Shown: positions 22,401 through 37,400 of the stretch, piece by piece
Numbering within the stretch: position 1 is the stretch's first letter
How the letters are laid out: every line of letters begins with the position of its first letter
DNA from: Bos javanicus
Lineage: Eukaryota > Chordata > Mammalia > Artiodactyla > Bovidae
Assembly: GCF_032452875.1 (NCBI RefSeq)
Contig: NC_083873.1
Coordinates: 72,165,987 to 72,229,986, forward strand
DNA length: 64,000 bases
Reading direction: 5' to 3'
The notes under the pieces: model-generated
The model's database searches: none
Told to the model about the DNA's origin: nothing
Seen by the model: only the letters and a program-made list of their open reading frames with translations
Position numbers and translations under genes: made by a program

Positions 22401-25400
22401 TGAACTATGGAATGAGGTTCGTGACATTGTACAGGAGACAGGGATCAAGACCATCCCCATGGAAAAGAAATGCAAAAAAGCAAAATGGCTGTCTGGGGAG
22501 GCCTTACAAATAGCTGTGAAAAAAGAGAAGCGAAAAGCAAAGGGAAAAAGGAAAGATATAAACATCTAAATGCAGAGTTCCAAAGAATAGCAAGAAGAGA
22601 TAAGAAAGCCTTCTTCAGTGATCAATGCAAAGAAATAGAGGAAAACAACAGAATGGGAAAGACTAGGGATCTCTTCAAGAAAATCAGAGATACCAAAGGA
22701 ACATTTCATGCAAAGATGGGCTTGATAAAGGACAAAAATGGTATGGACCTAACGGAAGCAGAAGATATTAAGAAGAGATGGCAAGAATACACAGAAGAAC
22801 TGTACAAAAAGATCTTCACGACCCAGATAATCACGATGGTGTGATCACTGACCTAGAGCCAGATATCCTGGAATGTGAAGTTAAGTGGGCCTTAGAAAGC
22901 ATCACTACAAACAAAGCTAGTGGAGGTGATGGAATTCCAGTTGAGCTATTCCAAATCCTGAAAGGTGATGCTGTGAAAGTGCTGCACTGAATATGCCAGC
23001 AAATTTGGAAAACTCAGCAGTGGCCACAGAAGTGGAAAAGGTCAGTTTTCATTCCAATTCCAAAGAAAGGCAATGCCAAAGAATGCTCAAACTACTGCAC
23101 AATTGCACTCATCTCACACGCTAGTAAAGTAATGCTCAAAATTCTCCAAGCCAGGCTTCAGCAATATGTGAACCGTGAACTTCCTGATGTTCAAGCTGGT
23201 TTTAGAAAAGGCAGAGGAACCAGAGATCAAATTGCCAACATCCGCTGGATCATCAAAAAAGCAAGAGAGTTCCAGAAAAACATCTATTTCTGCTTTATTG
23301 ACTATGCCAAAGCCTTTGACTGAGTGGATCACAATCAACTGTGGAAAATTCTTCAAGAGATGGGAATACCAGACCACCTGATCTGCCTCTTGAGAAATCT
23401 GTATGCAGGTCAGGAAGCAACAGTTAGAACTGGACATGGAACAACAGACTGGTTCCAAATAGGAAAAGGAGTTCGTCAAGGCTGTATATTGTCACCCTGC
23501 TTATTTAACTTATATGCAGAGTATGTCATGAGAAACGCTGGACTGGAAGAAACACAAGCTGGAATCAAGATTGCCGGAAGAAATATCAATAACCTCAGAT
23601 ATGCAAATGACACCACCCTTATGGCAGAAAGTGAAGAGGAACTCAAAAGCCTCTTGATGAAAGTGAAAGTGGAGAGTGAAAAAGTTGGCTTAAAGCTCAA
23701 CATTCAGAAAACGAAGATCATGGCGTCTTGTCCCATCACTTCATGGGAAATAGATGGGGAAACAGTGGAGACAGTGTCAGACTTTATTTTTCTGGGCTCC
23801 AAAATCACTGCAGATGGTGACTGCAGCCATGAAATTAAAAGACGCTTACTCCTTGGAAGAAAAGTTATGACCAACTTAGATAGCATATTCAAAAGCAGAG
23901 ACATTACTTTGCCAACAAAGGTTCGTCCAGTCAAGGCTATGGTTTTTCCAGTGGTCAATATGGATGTGAGAGTTGGACTGTGAAGAAGGCTGAGTGCTGA
24001 AGAATTGAAGCTTTTGAACTGTGGTGTTGGAGAAGACTCTTGAGAGTCCCTTGGACTGCAAGGAGATCCAGCCAGTCCATTCTGAAGGAGATCAGCCCTG
24101 GGATTTCTTTGGAAGGAATGATGCTAAAGCTGAAACTCCAGTACTTTGGCCACCTCATGCGAAGAGTTGACTCATTGGAAAAGACTCTGATGCTGGGAGG
24201 GATTGGGGAAAAGAGGAGAAGGGGACAACAGAGGATGAGATGGCTGGATGGCATCACTGACTCGATGGACATGAGTCTGAGTGAACTCCGGGAGTTGGTG
24301 ATGCACAGGGAGGCCTGGCGTGCTGCGATTCATGGGGTCGCAAAGAGTCGGACACAACTGAGCGACTGATCTGATCTGATCTGACCAGGGCCCATTGTGA
24401 TCTGACAGTGAAAGTTAGTCGCTCAGTCATGTCCAACTCTTTGCAAGTCTTTGAACTGTAACCCACCAGGGTCGTCTGTCCATGGGGTTTTCCAGGCAAG
24501 CGTACTGGAGTGGGTTGCCATTTCCTTCTCCAGGGGATCTTCCCAATCCAGAGATCAAACCTACATCTCCTGTGTCTCCTGCATTGCAGGCAGATTCTTA
24601 ACCTGCTGAGCTAACATTGCTGCATGCAAACTCTTTAGTTGCTGCGTATGGAATCCAGTTCCCTGACCAGGGATCGAACCCTGGCCCCCTGCATTGAGAG
24701 AACAGAGTCTTAGCTACTGGGCCACCAGGAAGGTCCTTCTTGTATCACTCTGCAAAGTACTTTTTTTTTTTTTCTTCCTGAATGGGAAACTTTATTTTGT
24801 TGGAGTAGTAGGCAGGGGTCCAGTCTTAGAACTTCTGAAATTACATCTTGGTGCCAGCAGCCTTGGCGAAGTCCATGTTGAAGCACATTGTCTTGCTCAG
24901 AGGCCAGCACTCACCCGCTGTGGCAATGTTGAGGATCTTGACATCCCTAAAGCAGGAGGAAAGGTGCATGGACATATTCTTACGGTACGAAGTGGTTGAT
25001 GCTTTTGGGTAGTGGAGGTAGTCTCAGTGATGCCAGTGGTCCTCTGCATCTTCATCTTAGCCACTAAACAGGATCCACACTTGGATGGAGATGATACCAT
25101 TGGAAAAGAAAGGGCATTTCTTCTGCATATAAGTGGCCCCCCAGGCTTCCTTTGGTGTATTAAAGACCAGATCAATGTTCTTGTTGTATCGTGGGACCGT
25201 CTTCTTGCCAGTTTCTCTAAGCAGGACCCTCTTCTTATTTTGGAAAATGATTGGTTGTGTTTCGTAGGCATGTCCAGTCTGAATGTCTGCCATCTTCCTG
25301 GCCACTTGAAAAAAGGCTCTGCAAAGTATTTTTGTCCTCAGCTTACAGAAGAGGAATCTGAGACTAGGTAGTTTGTCTGCAGGTGTGTAGTGGTGGGACC

Positions 25401-28400
25401 AGCATTCAAAGCCCTGTCGGTTTGATCCAAAGCCTGGAATATCTCAGGGACTGGACTGGAGTGAGAGTGGGGGATCGTCGGGAGAGAAGAATGGTGAAAA
25501 AAAGTACTGTTGTTAATCTCTAGGAAAAAGGAGCTGGAAAGTATTTTAGGGAGTGTTACTAGAGTCATGCTCAGGAAGGTCTACCCAAAGGATGGATTGG
25601 ATATGTACAATCCTGCCCTCGCCCCCAGAGAAATATGGCTGCTTGAACCCTGCTATGCCCGAGTCATGGCTCCAGCCACATTCTGGGAATTTCAATGCAA
25701 GCACATACTTAGTAGAAGAGGGAGCTTGATGCTATTGGAAAGAGCACTAAACTAGGAGGTAAGAGATTTGGAAGTTACTTTTGGTCTTGTCATAGATGCG
25801 TGTTTCCTTTCTAGTGAAATGACATGCATGAACCTGTTTCCTTTCTAGTGAAATGAGATGCGTGAACTCACTCTCTACAGACACTTGTAAATGCTGAGAG
25901 TCTGGATGTTAATACAACTGCTTGATTTGATACAGCAAGGTGTTGCCAAAGTGAGATTACTATAGATTCTTGAATATAAGGAAAGAAAAAGTTCTGGCCA
26001 ATTTGAATAGATAATCTTTTAGGGAGAAAGACAATAGACAAACGTTTGTTTAGAATTGTGTTAACTTCGCTATACCTATAAAATTAAAATAACATTAAAA
26101 TCAATGATATAATTTAGAAAGTTATTTCTAATGTCATATTTCATAGAAAAACAGTTTTATTCAACTTTTTCACTTGCATGCTTAATACCACTATGGTTGC
26201 CTCTTGACTAATTTATCAGTTTTTCCAGAAAAATCATTTTTATCTCTACAGCTTTATTATAGAAATATTCAAATGCACCCAAAATAGAGAATGTTATAAT
26301 ACACCCCCATCTAGTTTTAATATTTATCATTTTGCTAATCGTTTCATCTAGGCATTCTCCTGCCAACCCTTCCTACTGTGCACACATGCGTGAGCACATG
26401 CACAAGTGCACACAAACACACACACGTTTTGGGGCCTCCTGTAGGACAAATTGTTGTAAAGAAAATACTAGACAGCATGTCGTTTTGCCCATTATATCTT
26501 GTATGCCTTTCTAATTACTAAGGACTTTTTAAAAAAACGTATCATGTCATTATTTGCACTTTGAATCTACAATTATTATTTAATACCATCTAATACCTGT
26601 TAAATATTTAAACTTCCTTAATTGTCTCTGCCTGCAATACAGGAGACCTAGGTTTGATCCTTAGGTGGGGAAGATCCCCTGGAGAAGGAAATGGCAACCC
26701 ACTCCAGTAGAGTTGCCTGGAGAGTCCCATGGACAGGGGATCCTGGTGGGCTACAGTCCAGGGGGTCACAGAGAGCTGGAATAACTGAGTAACTAACTTT
26801 CACTTGTAGTTGTCTCAAAACTGTATTTTTACAGCTGGTTCGTTCTAATTAGGCCTCAAACAAGGGTCACACGGCTCTGTTACTCTTTAACACTAACTCT
26901 AATACTCTCTCCCTTTTAAAACACACTTGTTAGAAAAATTGGGTAAAATATCCCATGTTCTGAATTTAATTTGTTTTTTGTGATGTCTTTAACTTGTTCT
27001 TTTAGCTCCTCTGTTTCTTGCAAAGCATATAGACTGAGAGACCTGCTTAGATTGAAACTAAATTGTTTCGAGCAAGAATTTTTCATAGGTGGTGCTGACA
27101 CACAGTGTCAGGCTCTCCCGTTTGTGGTGATTCTCAGGTTGACAAGTGAGTTCAGGTGAGGTTGGCTCCATCCCTCCTTGGTAAAGCTCCCATCCACATT
27201 TCAGCAGCCGGTTTCAGTTTTTGCCTAGATTCCATCATAGCATTAGGGATAAGACAGGTCCCTTTTGGATCTATGTTTGATGCTGTTCCTGGCTATTGTT
27301 AGAAACCCATTCATGTAATGTAACAGAACTCTTAAAAATTCATTCTGTAGCTGTACTTTTATCTTCACAATACAATCACCTCATTCTTTGTGCTTTGTCT
27401 TTCTTTTTGCTTTTTAAAATGACATCCAACATCCAACGCTTAAGATTATAAAATTATATCACCAAAATATTATTAAATCTGTTTTAAATTTCTTTACCTC
27501 TTCCCTCTTTTGTAAAATACAGATTTAAACTTAAATTGTATGGAGAGCTCTATAATTATTCCATTCTAGCATTAACTGAAATTATTTCAGACTGCTGTGT
27601 TTTTGTTTGCCATTTCTTTGTTGGGAAAATAAAGTAATTGAGGAAGTGCTTCCTAAGATGAGTTCTTATAAGGACTTGCATGTAAGGTAACCTTTTTTCT
27701 GAGAAATAATTTTTGGGAACAAAATCTAGCCTTATATTCAGTTATTATGATACTTTACTGAAAACTTCTTATTTTTTAAAATTTATCTTAGTTTCATGTA
27801 ACACATATATCAAAAATAAAATTTGAAGAAGGAAAAATCTAAGAAAATAAGATTTTCTTCATCTTTTCATTATCAAGTCTTATAATTTATTTAATGTGTG
27901 TGTGTATAAAACCATTAAGAGACTTCACAAGAGAAGTTTCTTTCAGATTTCATATTAGGAAAAGTTTACGGCTTTTGCTTTCAGTGGTAAAATGTTCAGA
28001 TATAATGGTACATGACTTTATTTTACATTCTTCATTTTGTATTTTTATTTCCCTTCTTCGTCCACTTTTTTTCTACCTGTTTTCCTGAATTTTTCATCTT
28101 AGATAATATCCTGTTATGTGTTTATGTAAGCAATCTCAAATCCTTTTAGAAATGAGGGGGAGGGTATAAAGGCATAAAGAATCCAGTGAAAATACATGTT
28201 AATACAGGTGCACAATTAGGTTCTCATTGCATTAATATTACTTTTCATAGTTGGAACCCTTAACAGTAAATTATTTAAACTTTACAATTACTCAAACTTA
28301 ATAGTTACTTAAACTTTTTCTTTACTTATAGAAATTTAAGCAGAATCCTAATTTTAAAATTTTTAGTATTCCTCTGGGTCATCCCAGTGCACCAGCCCCA

Positions 28401-31400
28401 AGCATCCTGTATCATGCATCAGACCCGGACTGGTGATTCGTTTCACATATGATATTATACATGTTTCAACAGAGGGATGGTATGGGGAGGGAGGTGGGAG
28501 GGGGGTTCAGGATGGGGAACACATGTGCACCCGTGGCGGATTCATGTTGATGTATGGCAAAACCAATATAATGTTGTAAAGTAATTAACCTCTAATTAAA
28601 ATAAATAAATTTATACTTAAAAAAAGAAAAGAAAAAAATTTTTTAGCATTAATTATTTAATTTGCCCAAGATTGAACAGTTGAGTAAGTAACAAAACTGG
28701 GGTTTGAGCCATGTCTGTCTGATGTCAGAGCACACCCACTTTCCTTTACCCTGAACACTCCAGACGGTAGAAAATGTTATTTCAGAGCTCCCAGATATGG
28801 TTAGAAACTCCCCAGGAGAAACTGGAACAATTTGTCCTAAAGAGGCCTACTATAATAGGCCTTAGGATAAGGCCTATATTTGCCCACATTAAAAAAGAAC
28901 TTCTAAACATGAATTTTAATTTGCTTCCTTTTCGTCTATTTTGGATAATACAGGTGTATCCAGCTTTTTACTGCTGAAGATACCACCATTAACATTTTTG
29001 TGCATAAGTCTTTGCCCACACTTGTAGTTACTTCTTTAGAGGACTAAAGAAAGTGCTCTGAAGTACTTCTAAAGTACTTCTATTTTAGAAGTAGAATTAG
29101 GTTAAGGAAGGTAAGTATTGCTGACTCATACACCAAATTATTTTTCACAAAATGAACTAATTTAAATACCCACCAGCAGCATGGAAGTACTTACTTCATC
29201 TGATGCTTCCAGCATTGTTATCCTTTGTAAAAACTTTTTGCTAATGTGATAGTTTTTTTTAAATCTCATTCTTTATTTGCATTGTTTTGATTACAAGCAA
29301 GTTTGAACTTTTTATGTTTATTAGCCCTTCATATGTCTTCCTCTTCTTTGAACTCCTCTTTGTCTGTTTAACTTTTGAAACCTTTTTAGTGTTTTTCTTA
29401 TTCATCTGTACTTTTATACTCTTCAGATATTAAGACTTTATTGTTTTGTTACTACATATTTCTCTCAATTTTTGTTTTCTAAGGTTTATTTTTTGACACA
29501 CATTTTAAGTTTTAAATATTTTAATCTGTATGTTTCCTCTCTATCTTTCATCACCTTTAATGCAGATTAAAATCCAGTCATTAAGTACATATTCTCTTAT
29601 TTTTACTCTAATTCAGTTTTTTAAAAAGAAAAAATTTAACTATTTGATTTACTTGTGGTTTACTTTGGCAGATGTGCTGTGCTTAGTCTCTCAGTCATGC
29701 CTGACTCTTGCGACCCCATGGACTGCAGCCTGCCAGGCTGCTCTGTCCATGGGGATTCTCCAGGCAAGAAGACTGGAGTGGTTGCCATGCCCTTCTCCAG
29801 GGATCTTCCCAACCCAGGAATCGAACCCTGGAGACCAAAGCAGGTCTCCTGCTTTGCAGATGGAGTCTTTACTGTCTGAGCCACTTGGGCCTTTCCCCCA
29901 AATAGTTATTTTTTCTAGTCCCTTTGTTTATTGATTTGTAATGGCTATTTTTGATCATATCTTTTATTTTTTTTAAACTTATTTATTTGGCTGCCATGGG
30001 TCTTAGTTGCAGCTTGGGAATCTTCAATCTTCTTTGCAGCATGCTGGTCTTTTTTAGCTGTGGCACGTGGAATCTTTTAGTTGTGGTGTGCGGGAATATC
30101 TTTGATTCCTATTGAATCTTATTTTTGCGTTTCCTTTTCCTTTTGCAGATCCTGATCCTTGCGACTTTGTAAGGAAACGGTAAGAATATAGATATAGCAC
30201 TATTTTCCCAGACTTTACTAGCTGAAAGGGGTACTCAATCTGGGGCATTTGAAGTGAAAGCCTATCTTGAGGGTTTTGAGAAGATTCCTGTTCTTTCCCT
30301 TTGTCATAAGGCCCTGTTCTAGGGGCAATTCCCTTGGGAAAAGGAAGGAAGAGAGATAAAGTGGTTAAGATAGAGATGTAGGAGAATTCTCGCTCAGGGC
30401 TTGCTTGTCGCTCAGTGCTGTGTGAGTCACTTAATAGGGCTGAACCTAAAGGTTAAGTCCCTAAAGGCACTTGGGATTCTGCACTGACCATCTCATGTCA
30501 CAGATTTTGTGAAGCTCATGTTAGTGTATCTCAATCTCCTCTTGCCTCTAATTCAAAATTCAGTAGCGAATGAAATTCCAAGCAAGTGCCCTCTATGAAG
30601 AAAAAGAAATGTGTGTGTCTGTACATGTGGTGTGTACACTAGATGTCTCCTGAAGACAGATGCTTATTCTTGATTTGGTTAAGATACATTTAGAAGAGGT
30701 AATAGAATAAAATCATTCAAGAGAAAATACCAAAGGTTCATATCAATGGCTCATATAGATGAGAAGTAAATAATACCAGATTTTATTTCTTCACTCTTCT
30801 AATAAGTGCGTTGAAGTTATTCATATTGTTATTCTTTACCATCTACATTTATTGTTATTGGTTGGACTTAGTTTGCATTTTCTAAGTACTATATTTTCTA
30901 GTTCTTTTTTCCTCACCTCTTTTAGGCATTAAATACTGCTGCCTTATTTTTATGTACTACTTTGCTGTTTAAATTTTATTTTCTCACAAGAATCCTGAGA
31001 AGTTGATAGGGTGGATATAATCAACTAGATTTTCTGAGAGAAAGTGAAATTCAGAGTAATCATGTCACTTTTGTAAGATGACTAGGCAGCAAATCTGGTA
31101 GAACTAACCTTTACTGAGTATTACTGAATATCCACTTAAAATACCAAGTTACTTCAACTAAATGCATGCCAGGTGAGCAGACTCTCCTATTACTAAATAG
31201 ACAGTGAAATCATTTATATCTGGAAAGCTTTTATACTTAAAAAAAGACTGTGAAGAGTGTTTCTTTAAGTGTTTCTGTTTTTGTTGTTATATTATTTCTT
31301 GCTTTCATTTGATTGGTTAATTTGGTTTGACTCTGTGAGAAAATTTTGTTCTGTATTATCTGTGCCTGTCCCAATTCTCTAAATAATCTTGTTAAACAAA

Positions 31401-34400
31401 TGTGCTGTACCTGATGCTTTTAAAAGAAATATTTAGTATAAGCAAAATATACACGGGTGTTCAGTCACTCAGTCATGTCCAACTCTTTGCAATCCCATGG
31501 ACTATAGCCCTCCAGGCACCTCTATCCATGAGATTTTCCAGGCAAGAATACTGGAGTGGGTTGCCATTTCCTACTCTAGGATAAGCAAAATAGTCAAGTG
31601 TAAAAGAGCATTCTGACGGAAAGACAGAATTATTTGGATTACCCCATCAATTCAGACATGAAATTGTTTCTTAATTGTTGCTATATAAACATATGTTTAT
31701 TGCTCTGCTCCTAAAGTAAGAATTTCCAAAATTTTGTTAGCTATTGGCAAACTACAGGAGATTAATTATCAATGAAGACATGGAACAGCAAAGTAATCCT
31801 CATTAAAAAAGAAATCTGCCTTCAAGAGTTCAGATCCCTCCACCACATTCTTGTGTTTCTGCACAGGATCACGAGTAGATGTTGTAAGGTCATGTAATAC
31901 TTGAGAGAGAAGACAAGCCTGCATTAAGATGAAGAGATGTAGGTTGAAGACATGGCTATGGTGACACAATGCACAATAAGTGAATGAAAAGGAGAGATCA
32001 GTCAGACCTTCACGATTAGCAGGAGTTAATGAGATCATTTCCAATTAAAGTAACAATACAGTTTAACTATCTATATAAATAAATGGAGAAACTGTCAGTA
32101 GTCTTATATATAAAGTGATGCATTAAAATAATATTATTTAGGTGGTAAAGAAAAGGTAGAAAGGGAAGAAACTGGCTTAGAGGTGATGATGGAGCCAGGA
32201 GCTAAATTGCCTGCAAAGATTCATATATAAGAAGATGTTTTGTCTGCACTATAGTTTGCTTTTTCCTCCACCTAGCCACCCTCTCTGAAAAGTTGGTTCA
32301 GGCCATCATAGCAGAGTTCGAACAGTACTTGCACAGCAAAATCATTTTTTTTTAATTGAGTAAGGGTGTAGTTTTTTCTTCCCTGGCAGTGGACATTATC
32401 TTCATTATTTCTAGACAATAGCAGACATATCTTGGGGCAGGGTGCATTGTATCAATTACATACGTGTGTGTTCAATCACTCAGTCGTGTCCAACTCTTTG
32501 TGACACCATGGACTGTAACCCACCAGACTCCTCTGTCCATGGGATTTTTCAGGCAGGAATACTGGAGTGGATTGCCTTTTCCTTCTCCAGAGGGAGATCT
32601 TTCCCACAGAGGGATTGAACCTGTGTCTCCAGCATCTCCTGCCTTGGCAGATGGACTCTTTACCACTGAGCCACATAGGAAGTCCATCAATTACATATCA
32701 GACCTCAAACATTTAACTGCTGAAGAATCTTTTGGTTATCTCAAACCACCATCACAATCTCATGTTTGGAAAGATTTGTTATCATTGTTCATTAACTTCT
32801 GCTGAGGATAGACATAATTAATCACATAGTTTCAAATAGCTGCAAAGGAGTCTGGAAAATGTAAAGGAACACATGGATACTTGGGGACCACAAACTGTCT
32901 CTGCTATAGGTGGATTCAGGATAGTCAGGGAAGTCCAAGGGAGCAGAATAGAGCAGGATGGAGGTTGAGTGGTACCCAAAGTATATTTTGCCTGTTTCAT
33001 AGTTTACCTGAAGCCACAAATTCTGTCTGAAATTTTCCTATACAGTCTCTTCAACATCTAGCGCTATCAAGCATTTACAAATTTACTTTCTATGAAAATT
33101 GAGGGGTTTTGCCATTAAGTGTACATTTTACTTGGATTCTTCTGGAGACAGTACAGTCTTGGTTATATTGTGTATTTATTGTCTTTGTTTTATTGTATAG
33201 TATATTTTTAATGATTTTAAAAGTGAGAATTTGGGGTTCACAATATTTTTTAATACTTTTAGCTTTTTTTAGCACTCTTCAAATCCTGTATAATAGGACC
33301 TTGGTTTTTATTTCTCCATCAGATGAGATTTGTTTGATTACATCTAATGTAAACATATTTGTTAAGCATCCTCATTGAATTAATCTGCTGGTATTTGTTA
33401 GTTCTTTTTCTAGGAAGAGAATTCAAGATCTTTCTAGGCCTAAGAAACAATGGCGAGCCCCAGATAGGTAAGGTAATATTATGTAGTCTTGTTTGTGATG
33501 ATTATTCCTTACATTCAATAAGTGTTATTTTTACCTGTCCACTTACTTTGCATCCTAGCCCCTCTGTGCTCAACTGGAGCCACTGAATCAGTATTGTCAC
33601 CTCAGGTGAGTCAGCACATAGAAAGCGAAACTTAGGTCAATAATTCTCAAATTTGTCTGCACACTGGAGTCATCTGGAAAATTTAAAAGCTACTGATTCT
33701 TGACTCCCTTGGCCTGGGGCACAGTCTAGACTTCAGGAGTGTTAAAGACTCCCCAGATGATCCTAACAGGCAGACAGGTTTGAGAGTCACTGTCCCAGGG
33801 CATATTCTACACGCACGTGACACACCTGTGTCCATCCTCCAAGTTCGGGTTTGCCGCGTCTAACATCTGTGTCTAAGCCTCTGCCAAGAGAACGCCTGTT
33901 CTCTGGGGTCTCCAGCAGGCTGGACCTGCTGGCTTTCCACTCCTGGTCACAGGACATCCCCTTTTCTTTCTTGGTTCCTGAACAAAGCCTGATTTTTTCC
34001 CTAATCCATTGCTCTTTTATTTTCTAAATTAATGGATTTTATTTTTTAAAACAGTTTTAGACTTACAGAAAAACTAAAGTACAGAGAAAGTTTCTGTATT
34101 ACCGCCCCTCCTCTAGTTTCCCCTAGTATTAACATTATTAACTTGCATTGAAAAGTGACAGTTTAGTGGCTTAGTCGTATCTGACTCTTTGCGACCCATG
34201 GATCGTAGGCTACCAGATTCCTCTGTCCAGGGGATTTCCCAGGCAAGAATACTGGAGTGGGTTGCCATTTCCTTCTCCAGGGGATCTTCCCGACCCAGGG
34301 ATCGAACCCAGGTCTCCCACATTGTAGGCAGACACTTTACTGTCTGCCACCAGGGAAGTCTAATAAATTGCATTAGTGTGGTACATTTTTTACAGGTAAT

Positions 34401-37400
34401 GAACAAATATTGAACATTATTATTAATGAAAGCCTATAGTTTACATTAGGGTTTACTTTTTGTGTTGTACAGTTCTCTGAGTCTTGACAAATGAGTAACG
34501 TTGTATATTCACGCTATATTATTTTACAGAATAGTTTCACTGCCCTAAAAATTACCTGTGCTCCACCTATTGATCGCTCTCCCTCTTTCCCTTCTCTCCA
34601 AACCCCTTGCAACCACTGATCTTTTAACTGTATCTGTAAGTTTACCTTTTCTGGAATGTTACGTAGTGTCGGAATTGTACAATATATAAATTTTCAGACA
34701 GGCTTCTTTCACTTAGCAAAATGCCTTTAGTGTTCCTCCATGGCTTTTCATTAATAGTACATTTCTTTTTAGCATTGAGTAATATTCCATAGTCTGGATG
34801 TACCATAGTGTATTCACTTACCGAAGGACATGTTGGTTGCCTCTGACTTGGTGCAATTATGAATAAACCTGCTGTAAATAGTCATTTGCAGGTTTTTGTG
34901 TAGATACAGGTTTTCAGCTCATTTGGGGAAAGACCTTGGAGTACGATGACTGGATCACATGGTAAGACTATGAGCTTGGCTTTGTGAGAAGCTGCAAAAA
35001 TGTCTTCCAAAGTATCGGTACCATTCCTGCCACCAACGAATCAAAGTTCCTGTTGCGTCACATCTTCCCCAGTGTTGGTGTTATCAGTGTTTTCTATTTT
35101 AGCCCTTTTAATAAATGTGCAGAGGTGCCTCATTATTTTGATTTGCAGTTCCCTAAGGACATGATGTTGAGCGTATTACATATGCCTATTTGCCATCTGT
35201 GTATCATCTTCTCTAAAATGTCTATTCACGTCTTTTGTCCATTTTTTAATTGGGTTGTTTGTTCTTGAAATCCCAAGCCCCAGTGGGATAGTATCTGGAG
35301 GAGGGGTCTACAGGAGTTAATTAGATCTGACCACCTGGCACAGTGCTTCACCCGAGGTGAGGTCACAGTGTGGATAAGTGATGTGCTCATTTTATGATGA
35401 TCTTACTGTAATTACAGCATCCATTACATTGATGGCAGAAACAACTGTCTCTAATAGATTCATTTTTGGTCCTCACCTTTTAAGACAGTAGATAAAACAG
35501 TCTTGTTCTTGTTTTAACTTCCATACATAGTTTATCAGCTCCTGATGCCTGGAAATTGTAAAATTTTATAATAGAGATAGTTCCTGAAGTGAAGTAAAAT
35601 CAATAGAGAAGCCACCAAGAGCCATTTCTAAGATGTCAATTATCAGTGAATTTTCTTACCATTTCTTTTCCTGTTTTTTAACAGAAAACTGTTTTGGGGA
35701 AATCAAGATCCTATTCGCCCTGTTTCCCGGAATGCTTTGAAGGCTCAAATGACCCAAAGATTAGAGAATCTTGCCCAGTCTAAGGAAGTCTCCCACCGAT
35801 ATGTACCTAACAGGTTAGTATTTGTGTATTACCAGGTTGTGTGTTTTCAGAAACACAAAATTTACTAAAGATTAGGGACTCTATATCCATTTCCAATCTG
35901 ATGCTACAGCAAAACTTTTCCAGAGCAACATCTAATATTTAGCTACTGCAGACTTGTATTATACCTTATAGTTTATTGGCTTATCATGATTTTGATTTTT
36001 TAATAAAATGAGGGTGTTATGCAAGGATATGTACTATAGATGGGCTTCCCGGGTGGTGCTAGTGGTAAAGAACCCAGCTGCCAATGCATAAGAGATGAGG
36101 GTTCAATCCCTGCATCGAGAAGTTCTCCTGAAGGGTGTGGCAACCCACTCCAGTATTCTTGCCTGGAGAATCTCTTGGACAGAGGAGCCTGATGGGCTAC
36201 AGTTCATAATGTCACAAAGAGTTGGGCATGACTGAAGCGACAGCACACATGCCATGTACAATATATAACACTGTTGTGTTATATACTATATACTATATAC
36301 TATTGTACTATATGTAGTACAATATATAACACTTATTTTATTCATGAAACTATGAATTTTCTATAGCACCTATGGGCTTGGTTATAATGAGGTAATTAGG
36401 GCATCTAAAAGTAATAATGTTGTTAAGACTTTTGATGCCCTTTGCAAATTTGTTTTCATTGGATATTTGTTGAATGACTGGACTTTCCTAGTTGGTGCTT
36501 TGAGGAAAGATGATAAGGTGTAGGGAAGATGGGTACAGGCATGAGGGAAGTTAAAGTAAAGAAAAAAGTGAAGATAACCATTATTTGAAGTTTGGTTTAT
36601 ATGATAATTGAGGTAGCCATTTCTCTACCTCCTTCAATATACAGTTTAGTTAAAAGTCAGCAAACTTTTTCTGGAAGGGGCCATATGTAAAGTTGGCCAT
36701 AAATTGTCTGCTGCAACTCCAAGAAAGCACCTATCGACATATGTAAACAATTGTGCCTGTGTTCCAACAAAATCTTAGAATCTTTGCATCTATATTCGTA
36801 AGATATTGATCTGTAGTTTTCTTCTAATGTCTTTCTTTTTGTAGTGTCTTTGTTTATGGTAATGCTGTCTTCATAGAATCAGTTGGAAAATGTATAGAAT
36901 TTTTTACTTCTTTGTGGGCTCCTATTACACTATTGGAGATTAGGTGCTTGGATTTGATCATTCAAATTCATGCCTGTCTCACTCACTTTCCCTTCTGCAA
37001 CTTGCAGGGTTCAATATTATTATAGCTGTGGCAGAGAGTCTGTAATCTGGGAGATCCCCTCTCCTGCACTGTTTTGCCAACCTTCCAAAAGGATCCAGAA
37101 GCTGGCACAGCCCAACAGATCCAAGAGAGGGTACCTGATAGACAGGTAGAGTACCTTGAGAAGCTCTATAAATTCTCATCTGATTTGATGACTGTCACAA
37201 TATTGTTGTTCTTATTTGAGTATATGCAATTTCACAAAATAGAAGTCCACTTGGTTTTCAAAGGATCAGAGTGAAAAATCAGAAGTTTGCAGCAATTGTA
37301 GGTAATCAGAAGATCATCATCAATAATTACATTTGACTCAAATTGTAGTGAAGTGAAAATTTACACCATGCTCACCAGTGTCAGCCAATTCAAAAATATT

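Noticed and set aside
24254..24499. Many antisense ORFs over BovB and SINE copies.
   Set aside because: They recur at every copy because the repeat itself lacks stops in that frame; they are not genes.
25510..25755. An 81-codon open frame in THEGL intron 1.
   Set aside because: No family resemblance, begins with a non-ATG-like context, and no splice sites in the required phase.
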